Source: Gnetum montanum
Taxonomy: Eukaryota; Streptophyta; Gnetopsida; Gnetales; Gnetaceae
Length of the DNA stretch: 64,000 nt
Direction: 5' to 3'
Assembly: GCA_015680685.1 (NCBI GenBank)
Contig: MNCI01011783.1
Span: 194,980-258,979 of the forward strand
Each line of letters opens with the position of its first letter. Positions within the stretch are counted from its first letter, which is position 1. Shown piece after piece: positions 1 to 11,696 of the stretch. Under the pieces are notes generated by a model. That model was not told the origin of the DNA and did no database searches. It worked only from the letters and a program-made list of their open reading frames with translations. The translations under genes and the position numbers were made by a program.

Positions 1-1248
1 TTTGAAGAAAATTATATTGCCAAGTGCAAAAAATATATTTTTATTATTGGTACACAATGAAATTTCATGCAAAATAACTAAGGGATAGGAAGTTTAACCA
101 CCCAGACCTAGGAGAATGCAAGTGGATCCTTCCCATAGCAAGTGCATGCCCTTAATGCCCTTGTATGCCCTCATACCTAGGATTCCATTGACATCAAGGA
201 TGATTAATGATCATGAATTGTTAAAAATTCAATCCACATAAGAATTCACCAAATAATTAGGACATAACAAAACAAACACATTGATCAACCATGATAAGAG
301 GAAATGAGGCAATAGATGGAAGAGTTTGAACAATAGTAGAGAGAGAGTGGAAATGGAGTCTCGCATCCTGATCACTTGAAGTCCTTTGTGGATTTTGTGA
401 TTAATGTGACTTGATATTATCCCATCCTTAGTTGGAACCAATTCCATTGACTTTTAGTGACTTTGCATTAGTACATTTAGACCATTCAACCTATAGAGTA
501 CATGAACACTCCCAAGGATCACCCATCATTCTAGATAGAGAAGAAAAGAGAAGCAGGAAGTAAAGAGGGCCTTAGTTAGAGGAATGTCTTTAGGAATGAG
601 TAACATGTATTTCTATCCCCATAACTAGTGCTTATAACCCATTATTTTGACTAAGGGATGTGCTTTAAATTCCCATGGAGTTTTTTTCATGGGATTCATA
701 CCATGCAAAAACATTCTTCCTATTAATGGTCGTCATTACAAATGATAAAAAATGAATGAGAATACCCATAAAACTCTAGAGGGTAGGCAAGTATAAAAGG
801 TGACAAGTCCCCTTGAAGCCACACCCTTATCAATTATACTTGACTCATTCCAAATTTGGTAAGTACCAAGGACATAAATTATTTATAAGTTGTTATGAAG
901 AAAGGATGTCATGCTTCCAAGATGAGAGAATACCATGGGGTTGGATGGCATGAGTGGATGAGGTGAGTTCACTGCTTGATACCATAAGAAAACCAATGTC
1001 TCATTAATTTATTTCATAATTAAAAGATGAAATCTAGTTATTAAGTAATCAATTCAATCAATAGAGTTCAATAAACCTTCAACAATTAGCAGCTGCATCA
1101 AGCACCAAATTCGTAAAGGTAATAAAGAGGAAAACCACATGTGATAAAATTTCAATAAGGAAAGATATGAAAAAATTGCAAGATACTTAATTAAATGAAA
1201 AACATATAAAGAAAAATGTAAAAAAAAGGTTGAAAAACTAAGGATCCA
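1..1248 (-). mobile_element. Element E, 3' non-coding tail (Athila-like)
   Basis: This is the stretch between the end of E's pol and its 3' LTR, read on the minus strand. Positions 1 to about 970 resemble the tail of element A at about 56850-57863: both share the 'catgcccttaatgccc' word, a 'ccatgcaaa' word and the 'cccttgaag..cacaccctt' stretch in the same order. In A the 3' LTR follows about 650 bp further on, so E's 3' LTR is expected just left of the window. I see no coding potential here; the short ORFs are chance. Confidence 0.7.
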
Positions 1249-4200
1249 TTATAGAGTATTAGCATGGTAGGCCATCTCCCCCATGATTGAGTTGAAAGGA
1301 GGAGATTGGAAAAATAAAACAAGCTTGACCATTAGTTAAGATGTTGTGGCCATTGGTTATTCTTGTCTCAAGGAAAGGCTTGGGTTGTTGAATGTTGGCC
1401 AATAACCATTTTTTTAGGCTCATATAATGGTAGATCATCATGGTTCCAAATGAAAAGGCTTCATGAATAATTTAAGGATCCTTCCATAGCATTTGGAATT
1501 TTCTACATTGAGGTACATGCATGGGGTTCTAGTAGAGCACCTTATCTCCTAGTTGAAATTTAACTTTTCTTATCCTGAGGTCATGGTGTTTCTTGTTATG
1601 TGTCTTGTGCACTTCATTTAATGATAGGAAAAATAATTGATTTTTTTCTAGCATGTTTATATTCATTAACATTTTTCTTTAGGTTAGACTTAAATCTAGG
1701 TCAAGAGCATAGGCTGTTGAAAGTGTATAGAGCTAGGTTTGGATAGGAAGAGTTGGAAGTTTTCCATATACTAACTCATAGAGAGAATATTTGATAGGAA
1801 GTTTCCATGTTGAAGGATAATCCTAAAGAGCATCATTGAGCTTCACTCCAATCCTTCCTATACTTAATAATTGTGTGTGTTAGTATTTTTGTTATTTTGC
1901 TATTTGTGACCTCTGTTTGACCATTGGCTTGGGGCTGGCATGAAGTTGTGAGTTTAAGTGTTGCATGAGATTTAGAAAATGGACACTTGTAAAGTGTGTC
2001 CCATTATCAGAAAATAGTGCTCATGCCATATGAATCCTATTTATAACATTCTATTGTTCAAACCATTCGGCCATAGAGGATGAAAAATTGGTAACAACTA
2101 TAGCTTCAGCCTACTTGGTGTAATAGTTAACATCCATGATTATGTATGCCTTTCTATTTGACATTGACTTGATGGACCCCATAAAGTTGATTCTCCAAAG
2201 ATTAAAAGGCTCTAGTGCTTGAATCCATAGTTGGGGGCCTTCCATTCATGCAATCATCTCTCCATCTTATTGGCATCTATCACAAGAATGGAAGGAGTGA
2301 TCGACATACTTAAAAATCATCAACCAATAATACCCTTCCATGGAAATTTTAATGATTGTCCTCCTCCTAGCATAGTGGTCCTTACAAGGGCCTTCATGAA
2401 CATCTTGAAGGACTTGAAGTTAGTCTATGTTAGGAACACACCATCATACTAGGACATATGCACAACTCTTGTAGAGATTACCTTTGATTTCCATGAAGTG
2501 TTTAACTTGGTAAAGAAACTGTTATTTCTTCCTACTATTCCATTCCTATGAAATCTCTTGAGTGAGTAGGTAGGAGACGATGTGATCATACCGGTTTGAT
2601 TCTTTGGGATTTTCAACTTCAATAGCACCAGAAAAGAGGAGTTCATCTAGGAATTGATCAGATAATGGTCCTTCATCCTCTTTGTTATTCCATATCAATC
2701 AAGACAAGTGATTAGCAATCATATTCTTGGTCCCCTTTCTATCAATCATTGTTAGATCAAAATCTTGAATAATCACTAGCCACCATATGACACAATTTCT
2801 TACCATTGTTTTATTTATGAGGAACCATATAACATTGTGGTTAGTGTGCACAAAAAATTGGTATCCAAGAACATAGTTCTTGAATTTTTCAAAGGCATAC
2901 ACCACTACCATGAGCGTATTTTTAGTGGTAGTGTAGTTCAGTTGTGCACCCACAATGCTCCTACTTGCATAGTGAATGTAATATAGATGTTTTTAATCAT
3001 CCAACGATGTAAGCATCACCTCCAAAGCATAATTTGATGCATTGGTCATGATGTGGAATGACCTAGATCATTGAGGTTCTCATATATTTAGAGTTTCTAT
3101 GAGTTTCTACTTTAATTGTTGGAATGCATTCTCACATTCCTTTGTCCAACTTAATGGTGCATCCTTCTTTATGAGTTCCACCATAGTATGGTAGTTTTAG
3201 AGAAGTCTTGAATGAAGCACTTGTAATAACTTGTGTGGCCAAGGAATGATCATACATATTTCACCATTTCTAGTTGCCTAGTTCTTCCTTGGTTGACCTA
3301 TAATTTATCTAGGTCCAACTTGATCCCTTTGTTGGAAATTCTCTATTCCAAGATAATGCCCTCTTGAATCATCAAGTGGATCTTTCTCCAGTTGAGCCTT
3401 AGGTTAGTCTCAATACACCTTTGAAGCACTTACTCAAGGTGGTCGATGATTTGCTCAATGGTAGCCCCATAGGTAGAGGATTCATCCATAAAGACTTCTA
3501 CCCTGCTATAGATTTGTTGCTAAAGATCATCTTCCTATATGCAAAAGTCCACTAGGAACTTGTGAATGTAGTGTTTTCCTAATACTTTGATGCTATGTAA
3601 ATTTGGTTATATCCACTATAACCATCCAAAAAGCTATAATAACAATAGCCTACTATAGTGTCAAACACCTGAAGCACAAATGCCAATAGAAAATGGTCTT
3701 TCTAAGTTATCATATTTAATAGTTGAAAGTCTATACAGACTCTCTATTTTTCTTCCTTCTTTGGAATAATAATGAGTGGACTAATCCACTCACTATCTAC
3801 AATTGGGTAGGTCAACCCATCTTTAAGGAGCTACTTAATCCACTCCTGGATGATTTGCTTGAGCTTTAGTTTCAATCATAATTATGATTGTCTCTTTTAA
3901 CTTAATGGAGGAGTTTGTGTAGATTTGGTGCTAGCAAATATGAGGATCTATCCCTATTTGCTCATGATATGATCAAGAAAATATTGTTGGCCATTTTTTC
4001 ACAACTTTCAACAATATTTGTTTCTACTCAAGAGAAAGTATGACATTGATCATTACCAGCTTACCATTATTGAGAAATGCATATTCCATGCCTACTAGTA
4101 GAGCCTTTAATTTGATGAACTCTTGTTTAAAAGTATCAAGGATCTCTAACTCTCCGAAATCTATTTCTCTTTATGCATTGAATAGTTGATAATGGAGTTG

Positions 4201-4760
4201 CTCCAATTCCTTCATGCTCTCAACATAGGAGCTAGTAAGGCTCTCAATTGGTTCTATCCACATTTTTGATTCAACTTCATTATCTATTATTAATCATTGG
4301 GTATCTTTTTTTTTTGTAGATGCTGCATACAAGCACATTTGAATTTTTTTAGTTTTTGCACACTAATTTCATGCTTGAAGTGATGTGTCTTTAATGTTTC
4401 ATAGTCTTTACATGCAATGGCACCCTCTATCACTATACATGATGCATGGAAATCTCTTCTTCTCTAATTTTCCAAATTTAATTTTCTTAGAAATTTTCAA
4501 GGAAAGGTCTTAAATCCTCATTCTTGCATTTATCATGCTCAACAACCATGTCCTTTCCATGATGATAGAGAAGTCTTCCTTGCAGTTCTGGACATGGATC
4601 ATTGTAGGGATCTCGTTACTGATAAGGATATTATTGCCCTGGTGGTGGCATCCCTGATGATTATGGGTGTTTCCACTATTGATACTTCTCTTGAGGTTGA
4701 GGTGATGATTCACATAGATAATATGCTTGTTGGTGAAATTACTACCAATATTTACCTTAT
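1249..4760 (-). pseudogene. Element E pol remnant (RT, RNase H, integrase)
   Basis: This is decayed gypsy polymerase read from high to low coordinates. RT lies at about 3950-3100; its catalytic box reads FMDE near 3481-3492 where YxDD is expected, so the second Asp is lost. RNase H lies at about 3010-2699 with recognisable NYTTT, VVVYAFEKF and VLGY motifs. Integrase follows: an H2C2 zinc region at about 2500-2250, then a core in which the first catalytic Asp has become Asn (INFMG) while the second is kept (SDNGTHF, near 1990). The C-terminus ends in MGEMAYHAN, matching MGEMAIPAN at the end of C's pol, which fixes the end near 1249. Many in-frame stops, mostly TAG. No protease is recognisable between gag and RT. 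Motifs such as VFxDD(FS) in its relatives point to the Athila side of Ty3/gypsy. Confidence 0.8.
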
Positions 4761-6772
4761 GGATAAGGAAACCTCCTAGGTGCTTTCTATTTTACCAATC
4801 TAGGATTTAAAGAGTGCACCCTAGATTCCTGTAGACATAACAACACCAAAAAACATCCCTTAGGATGTTCATATTGGAAAAATTCATAACCATCATCATT
4901 GGTTTCAAAATCTACAACCTACTCTACTAATACAACTTTACTCTTACTTTTGTGATATCCTTGTTTGGTATTCTTTTTCTTCCTTCTTTTATAATATCTA
5001 CGCCCTTGGTCTTTATGTTCTTCTCCAATCTTCAAAGTAGTTTGGAACTTCTCATCTAAGAAGTCCCACATCTTTTCTATATTAGCTAATATTTTAGTAA
5101 TAGATTTCTTTATTGGCAAGGCTTTCCTCTACAACACTTAATCAAGTAGTGCCTCCTCCTCATTATCACATAAATGGACCTCCCTCTTCCACATGGAGGT
5201 GTCTCTATTATATTCCTTTGTACTTTTCCATTTCTTAAGTACTTCTTATTATTTGATCACCTGATCAATTAACATTTGGATTTTATGGTCCCTTAGCTTA
5301 GAAAGGATCACTTGGGCATAGAACCTAAGAGTTCTCCTCATTTCAATTCTAAGCCCATCTATGATTTGGCATAGTTGGTCTCGTTGGAAGTATCCATGGC
5401 TTGGCCATTAATGCAAAAGAGAATAGTACCTATCCAAGGCTACATCCAAGGACTCATGATTACCTTATTTCTAGCCTTGGATTTGCCTCCACAAATTAGA
5501 TACTCTAGAGTATGTTTGATACTTATCATTGAATAACTCCAACATCATACTCCATCTGTGGATAGATTCTAGTTCTAAAGACTGATACTAGTGTTCAGCT
5601 TCTTTAATGAGTGTTCTAGGAAAAAATTTCAACCTTTTCCATTCATTATCAATATTCTACAAGGCACAAGCATCATGAAAGGATTATAGATGGTTTTGTA
5701 GATCTAAGTTATATTCCCCTTCAAATTTGATGATATTATTCATATCTAGCCTTTTGATGCAACTATCCTTCAAGTGCTTGGTTGGGATTCTAACTACTTT
5801 TAAAATATTCAACATGTTTATAGTAGCCAATAGAGGCTCATCATAGTCATAATTGTCTTGGTGACCCATGTCATCATCATGATGCCTATGATGAGCCTTG
5901 ATATGTCTTCTTTCTATGTGATTTTCCTCGCCTTCTTGTTGTTCCTGCCCCTATTCTCTATTATCCTTATGGGATCTATGATCATTCCTATTTCACCATT
6001 CATCTTCATATCAATCTTTATTATACTTTCCTTTGTTCTAGTATCTTCTTTAGTTATCAGAGTTGGAGAAAGATGATGAGGATGATGAAGAGGATAAGAA
6101 AGAATAAGAATTAGCACTAGAATGATGCCTACTAGATCTCATTCTTTGATCTCTACCTCATTTCTTGTGTTTGTCTTTATTTTTGAACTTGGACTAATGG
6201 CTATGTCTACAATCTTTTGAGGCCTTCTGGTCTTGACAACCATTCTTCCCATCATCAAGGTTGTCCATAGTTTATTACAACCTCTAGTTAAGGATCTTCC
6301 CATCAAGGAAAGGGGTAGAGTCTATGTATTTGAAGGCACCCAAAAAGAAGTCCTCATCTTCCTTGTACTATTGCAAGAATTAGAAGGTAGGGAACCTCTT
6401 GCCTTTTGAAGCCTCATATTTTTCTTCCATTTGTTTATCATTCCTCCATTGGGAATATGTGGGATGATAATTCCTATAGAGGTGGTCCTAGACTTTGTAT
6501 TCTACATTAAGTCCTATGATGTCCAATAGGAGTAGATTGTTCATCAACATTGCAAGAACCAATCAGGTAAGAGGCAACATGATGTTACCTTCCATATCCC
6601 TCCATCACGACTGCTCATCTTGATGTAGGATGAAGGTAAAATCCAAAGTGTAAGGATTAGGATAGGTGTAAACAACATGAAATTGTTGGAGCATCTACAT
6701 CTTTGGGACCTCTTTTCTTTAATTGGTTCCACTAGTAGGTGGTAAAGATTCATCCTTGTGAGAAGAAGTTAT
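4760..6772 (-). pseudogene. Element E gag remnant
   Basis: Capsid gene of E, read on the minus strand. The start is placed by comparison with A: the first codons (ATA ACT TCT TCT CAC AAG) match A's MSS..SHK start, so the original ATG is now ATA at 6770-6772. The N-terminal block YxxPNPYTLDFTFILHQDE (about 6700-6630) and the following WRDMEGNI are shared with the gags of A and C. Downstream, blocks near 5480-5340 and 5100-5000 (WDFLDEKFQTTLKI) match A and C again. Numerous stops make it non-functional. Start and lineage are moderately to highly certain; the boundary with pol is approximate. Confidence 0.75.
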
Positions 6773-6898
6773 GTTAGTTCTTATTATAAAAAATGTGATT
6801 TTGCTTTTATGTGCTTAATGATTTATCATTTAATGGTCTTTACAATGTCTTTGAGGATTCACTATCTTTTTCTACTTATTGCTCTTAGCTACACTAAA

Positions 6899-6916
6899 TC
6901 CTTGGCAATGACAAAA
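6899..6916 (-). other. Element E primer-binding site (tRNA-Asp type, decayed)
   Basis: It directly adjoins E's 5' LTR. The plus-strand 18-mer TCCTTGGCAATGACAAAA matches 11 of 18 bases of the plant tRNA-Asp 3' end as I recall it (TCCCCGGCAACGGCGCCA). Most differences are transitions or fall at former CpGs. Confidence 0.6.
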
Positions 6917-6917
6917 A

Positions 6918-6972
6918 TGATGGACAACAAGTAGTCCCTCTACTCAACCATATGAATCACAAGCATGCACTA
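6918..6972 (-). repeat. Element E 5' LTR, inner fragment
   Basis: This is the first 55 bp (inner end) of E's 5' LTR, starting TGATGG next to the primer-binding site. It is cut off at 6972 by insertion of D; the rest of the LTR resumes at 44661. The 'ctctactcaaccatatgaa' stretch matches 'cctacactcaaccatatgaa' at the same LTR position in A (61594 onward). Confidence 0.75.
6968..6972. repeat. Target-site duplication of D (left), CACTA
   Basis: The 5 bp CACTA left of D's 3' LTR is repeated exactly at 44656-44660 right of D's 5' LTR. The two sites are 37.7 kb apart because C and B are nested inside D. Confidence 0.9.
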
Positions 6973-8139
6973 TGTGGATCAAATATTTAGAAGGGGGACT
7001 GAATAAGTTTTCTATTTAAAAAATTCACCAACCAAAAAAACACACCAAATTTTATATGGTTTCACAACTTGAGTAGTCCACACTTGGAGGGTAGATTCCT
7101 TCCATACCTTTAAACTTTGTTTCTTCAAAATGTGGTTTGAAAAACACCACACCTTGTACAAAGTCTAAGATCTACTCTAGATTGTTTTGTTGCTATGAAA
7201 CCACTTAGCCCCACAATGTTCCAAAAATATTAGAATATGGTTTCAAGGATCGCACAACCTTTACAAAAGTAAGGTTTGCACTAGAGTGTTTTGATGCTGC
7301 AAAACCACTTAATCCTATAAGGTCCCAACAAAATCACGAAGATTCCTTCTCGAAAGAAGCATATTAGCCTGATAGGACTATAAAGAAAAAGAAAGAGTAC
7401 AAGGAAAGAATGTTTTTATGCTACAAAATTGCTCAACCCAGCAAGGTCCCAACAAGCTCATGAAGATGCCTTCTTGCAAGAAGCACATCAACCTCGTAGG
7501 GCTACAAAGAAAGAACTAAGAGAACAAGGAAAGAGTATAATTAAATTTATAGATCCTTGTACTTGAAGCTCAGTATAATCATAATCAAGAAAATCATGTT
7601 ACAATGAAGAGAAAGAATAAAATTTCTTAGAATAGCCAATGATAGGACTTTGTGTGACTAGTGCTTACATAATTCATAAGATTTTGACATCATCTTATAG
7701 CCTTAGATTTTTTGAAGACTCCTTGGAATTCATACAATGGCTACTAAATGGAAAGTGTAGATGCCTATTTGAAAATTGAGATGTCTATCTAAGATTTCCC
7801 TCAATGCAAGAGAGACATCTACTATTGATGATAGACGTCTACTATTTTTTAAAGACATCTACTCAACTTTTGAACTTTGAATTCTAAGACATTCTCTTGT
7901 TAGTTTGTCTTCTTGGTAGTCCTTGGAGCATCTTAATTTGGATTTTAGACTTCATTTTCATCCATTCTCTCATCTTGTCCATGTAGTCTTCATTTTGACA
8001 TCTTGATGTAGATCTCATTTCCTTGAGTTCTTAGATCTCTTCGTGGAGTTCTTGTTCATGTCTTGCAAAATCATCATCTACCACAAACATTCTATATTCT
8101 CTATTTTCCTTAAGGTTTTGACACACTAAAAGTTCAATA
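6973..8139 (-). repeat. Element D 3' LTR
   Basis: This LTR pairs with 43535-44655. Both share the 'acttagaaggggg' edge, the 'cacaccttgtacaa' stretch, the 'aagatgccttctt' block and the 'tcatcttatagccttaga' block. In the minus orientation a TATAAGAT box lies near 7690. Upstream of it, at 7740-7870, is a cluster of decayed TAGACGTCTA-type palindromes (agacatctac, agacgtctac, gatgtcta). The inner edge at 8139 abuts the polypurine tract. Confidence 0.88.
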
Positions 8140-8157
8140 ATCTCCCTCTTTTTAGTG
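8140..8157 (-). other. Element D polypurine tract (3' LTR proximal)
   Basis: On the minus strand the sequence reads TAAAAAGAGGGAGAT immediately before the 3' LTR. This is the usual plus-strand priming tract of SIRE-type copia elements. The equivalent in G is at 49217-49232 and in F at 46762-46776. Confidence 0.8.
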
Positions 8158-8620
8158 ATGTACAAAACTTAAGAACATGGGTTAGTACATATTATGGCAT
8201 ATAAATTAAATAGCAAACAATAAATTCCAATGGCAGCTGAGGGTATCATTGCAATAAGGATATAAAGGTTCACGGTAATGTGTTTAAACCATAAGAAGGA
8301 AAAACTAGTAAAAACAAGATATTTTCATAAAATTATCCAAGGGCCAAACCTATCTTCATAATATAACATAGTTGATGAATCCATATACAAAAACATGAAG
8401 TTCACAAATATCTATTCATACTATTCATACACATCCATAAAAGGATCTACTAGGCTACCAAAAAGAAACTATCCATATACATAAACTCATCACATAAAAG
8501 AGCCATAATATACTATCATTTTCCATAACCATCCACAATGTAGAAACCATACAATGCAAAAAATATCCAAAATTCTCCCCCTTTTGGACAACACCCAAAA
8601 TAAGAGGCCAACGAAGTATC
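8158..8620 (-). other. Element D spacer between ORF2 stop and 3' LTR, with a second polypurine tract
   Basis: Non-coding. A second purine-rich tract (minus CCAAAAGGGGGAGAATTT, plus strand about 8569-8587) follows the ORF2 stop, about 430 bp from the terminal tract. The same arrangement occurs in G (about 49592-49609). Nothing else is recognised. Confidence 0.6.
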
Positions 8621-10184
8621 CTAATCACTAACCTTGATAGCCTTATCAGACTTGTCATCAAAGGTAATAGTTGCACAAGAAGGTATGTAGGTATCCTCAT
8701 CATCATCATCACTACTAGTGCTGGCATTGGTGCTAGAGACATGTTATGCCTAGAGCCCTCCTAGGACAAAGCTTCAACTAGAACTGGGATGAAGCAAGTG
8801 GATGAGATGGGGCCTGCTAAGAAGATAAGGAAGTACACTTCCTCTAATATGTGATGGGATCTATTGGTCTTAAGTAAGAATAAGACCTAACAATACTCTT
8901 CATGGCCTATTGCTCAAAAGTCTATGGAGCATCATCATCAAGATGAGAACTAGGTCTAGGCTACATAGGATCAAGAAACTCCACTAGACTCATGTAAGTA
9001 GTGCATCAATATTCTTTGAATCAAATGCATTTTCCATTTCATATGTCTGAGATGGCCCAGTAGTTGTCAAGTATCTAGTTGGAGCTGGATAGTCCTCCTC
9101 ACTGTTTGATATGGAAGGAGTGGTAATCTTCTTAAATTGTTATCCATCTAGAGGAAGATGTACTCTAGGTGCATCCATTTTCTTATGAAAATGAGAGAGG
9201 TTCCTTCTAATCATCCTAATAGTATAAGCAAAAGGCTTAAGAAGCTTCTTGAGAGAGGATCTCATTTAGCCTCCAACTGATTTGGACCTTCTCAACTAAG
9301 AAGAGGCCTAAGATGGTGATGTAGATCGCTTCTTTCTTAATTTCTATGGCCTAGTGTTGGGTTCTACTATCTTACCATGGGTGGATATCCTCTTTTCTAA
9401 ATACTCACAAAGGCTCCTCTTGCCTTTAAGCAAAGGCATATCAAGAATGGAAAAACCTCCTTGACAAACCAAAAAACTAATGAGGTAAGGATGTTTGTAG
9501 ATTCTCTTTTTGGTGAATAGAGCCAACATGTCTTGGTAGAGAATATGACCTAAGTCCAAAGGCTAACCAGTGAGAAGGCAATAAAGAATGAATGTTTGGG
9601 CTAGAAAACAAATTGTTATAACTTCTCCATTTTACAATAATATTGTATAAAATAATAAGAGAGAGGATGGAAGCATCCAAATTCATCTAACATTTAAGAA
9701 TTTTCCTACTACATAGAGACATAGACCATCCAAAAAAAGCATCACAAAATTCATCTTGGAAAATAGGAATCACATCATTCATGAAAAAATAAGTCATGGA
9801 ATGAATGGTGACCCTGTGAACATAAATATTTAATATTTGAAGAATTGAATTTACATCTTGAGGAGAACTTCAATCAACATTTTTCCAACCATGGAAGTAA
9901 AAGCCCCAATAGAAGTATTTTTGATGACAATATTGTTGTAAAATTCCCTTATGAATACTTTCGGCACACAAAAGCTCATGGAAATGAAAAAGACCCAATT
10001 TAACACTTGAAAAAATGCCATTAATTCTTTCTAATGATGTTGCTAGAAGCAAAGAGAATGTTTAAAAATAATAGAGATGGTCTAAATTATCTCAAACCAA
10101 TGTTGGGCATCAATGGATCAAAATTGTGAAGTGTAGGTGCTTGCAACACTATAGGAAGCTTCCTTGGACTTCTTGCTCTTCCTT
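8621..10184 (-). pseudogene. Element D ORF2, plant-transposon-domain-like protein replacing pol
   Basis: Reading on the minus strand, D carries a decayed ORF homologous to G's ORF2. The start region near 10184 has lost its ATG: RKSKKSKEA follows, matching MPRKSKKLKEA in G. The body has the pattern 'leucine-rich helices, EFYY/HELL block, VNALLG-like block, then ILYNI': INGIFSSVKLG near 10010, ILYNIIVKWR near 9630, MPLLKGKRS near 9440. The C-terminus is acidic (SDDDDEDTY near 8700) and ends at a TAG at 8621-8623. The layout recalls the 'putative plant transposon protein' domain seen in many plant LTR elements; this is from memory and unconfirmed. There are no reverse transcriptase or integrase motifs. 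It is unlike its host element's gag. Confidence 0.6.
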
Positions 10185-10331
10185 AGTGGTGGATTGGATG
10201 TTCCAACATTGTTGTGGGACATGGGTTTTGAGGAAAAATAAATTGATGTGTGTTGTGTGGAAAGCTATGGACATCTACTCTTCATCTTCTAAGCTTGGAC
10301 ATGGAAGAATGAAGGAAAAATGAAGGTTTGG

Positions 10332-10510
10332 ATTTATATAGGCATGGACATTGAGGGCTTTTTACAAAAAGATAAACATCCAACTTGAGATATAAGCAAC
10401 TATGTTGTGTCTAACATGAACATAGGTAGATGTCTAATTTGGAATGTAGATGTCTATGGATAGACATTTAACTTGTTATGTAGACATCTGATGGTAGATG
10501 TTTGTAGGTA
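10332..10510 (-). promoter_or_regulatory. Putative internal promoter of D ORF2
   Basis: On the minus strand TATATAAAT (10332-10340) lies about 150 bp upstream of the ORF2 start. It is preceded at about 10370-10500 by a cluster of decayed GACGTC-type palindromes (tagatgtcta, tagacatc, gtagatgtct). The LTR has the same layout: a palindrome cluster upstream of a TATA. G keeps the same arrangement at 51358-51540. Function is inferred from layout only. Confidence 0.5.
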
Positions 10511-10742
10511 AACATCTCATCAAGAAAGATTTAAGGTATGGCTGTCAAGGACTATAGTCTTAAAAGATATTAAAAATTAAAGGAAGAATTTACCTCTACT
10601 TACCTTGCATGCTGAAGGAAATGAAGGTGCCTAAGGAGCTTAAGAATGAAGTTTCTCTTTTAAAGTACCTTCCTTCATAAAAATTTCTTCTATTTTTAAA
10701 GTCTATCTCCCTTTCAAAAAAGTGTTGGAGAAGATGATTTCA

Positions 10743-11696
10743 CTATCTTCCTTTTGTTTGATTATCCATACTTTCTTTACTTCCTTTTCCTTTTTGATTT
10801 TTCCTCCATTTCTTCTTGTCCTACAAGATTTCCTTTGTTGGTACATTTGGATAAGACTGAGAAGTCTTGTAATATGAAGAGGTGTTCATGTGATAATACT
10901 TTAAATTGTGATCCCATTTCTTATGACTGAATCTATTACAATAATAACATATAACCTTTTTATTTTAGCTAAAGTGATCAAACCTTGGGGCTACTCTTTG
11001 TTTGGATGTAGTGTTAATTGTCACTTCAATTTTTGGAGCGGCCTCTTATTCGAATGAATTTTATGTTGATGCTTGTTCTTGTTGACAACATTCAAGTCCA
11101 CTTTTATCATGTAAAATTCTTCCTTATCCAAGAACTATTTGAAAGGATTCTTTTCATTTGACCAGCCTTTCATTTACAAGTTTAGCATCTACAAGTTCTT
11201 CCTTAATCTACTCCTAGGACAAGGTTAGTTTTTTATTATCAACCATTAGATCTGAGTTTCCTATTGTGAGCTCTAAAATTTTCATATTTAATAAAGATAG
11301 ATCATGATCCTTGTTCTTTAATTTCTTTTTTAATTTTATACAAAGATTTTGAAGAGATAAAAGTTCATTGCACAAAAGGTGATGTCTTTCTTAATCAATT
11401 CTCATTATTTGATCATCATCATCAGATAGGCTAGCATCATCATCTATGAGAGCCATGCAAATGAGATGTGAATCTTTTGAAGTATTATGTACATCCTCCT
11501 CACTTTGGTCTCCATCATCTTAGTTAGTATAGAAATTTGTCTTTCTTGATTTAGCCTCACTTTTATCTCTCTATTCCAACCTGCATGAACTAGGATATTT
11601 GGAGGCCACATGGCCTCTTCCACCACATACCAAAACTTCTATGGAAAATGCATCAAATTTTGAATTCATAGAATTTTTAACTTTTTCCTTACCTTT
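10743..11696 (-). pseudogene. Element D gag, C-terminal part
   Basis: Second part of D's gag, continuing from 42697 after the C insertion. A zinc knuckle with shape CGGRGHVASKYPSSC lies at about 11628-11584; its first Cys context and one position are degraded. An acidic block LSDDDDQ (about 11440-11415) follows, then a long leucine- and lysine-rich coiled coil (about 11400-11215). A second, better kept knuckle CYYCNRFSHKKWDH lies at about 10955-10905. The stop is TAG at 10743-10745. Two zinc knuckles around a coiled coil fit SIRE-like copia gag. Several stops interrupt it. Confidence 0.75.
11692..11696. repeat. Target-site duplication of C (left), CCTTT
   Basis: It pairs with TCTTT at 42692-42696, one transition apart. 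The LTR ends are TGATGA...TCATCA, a perfect 6-bp inverted terminus. Confidence 0.7.

Noticed and set aside
5858-6117. Plus-strand ORF with membrane-like stretches at 5858-6076
   Set aside because: It is the complement of E's gag, whose charged minus-strand reading matches A and C.
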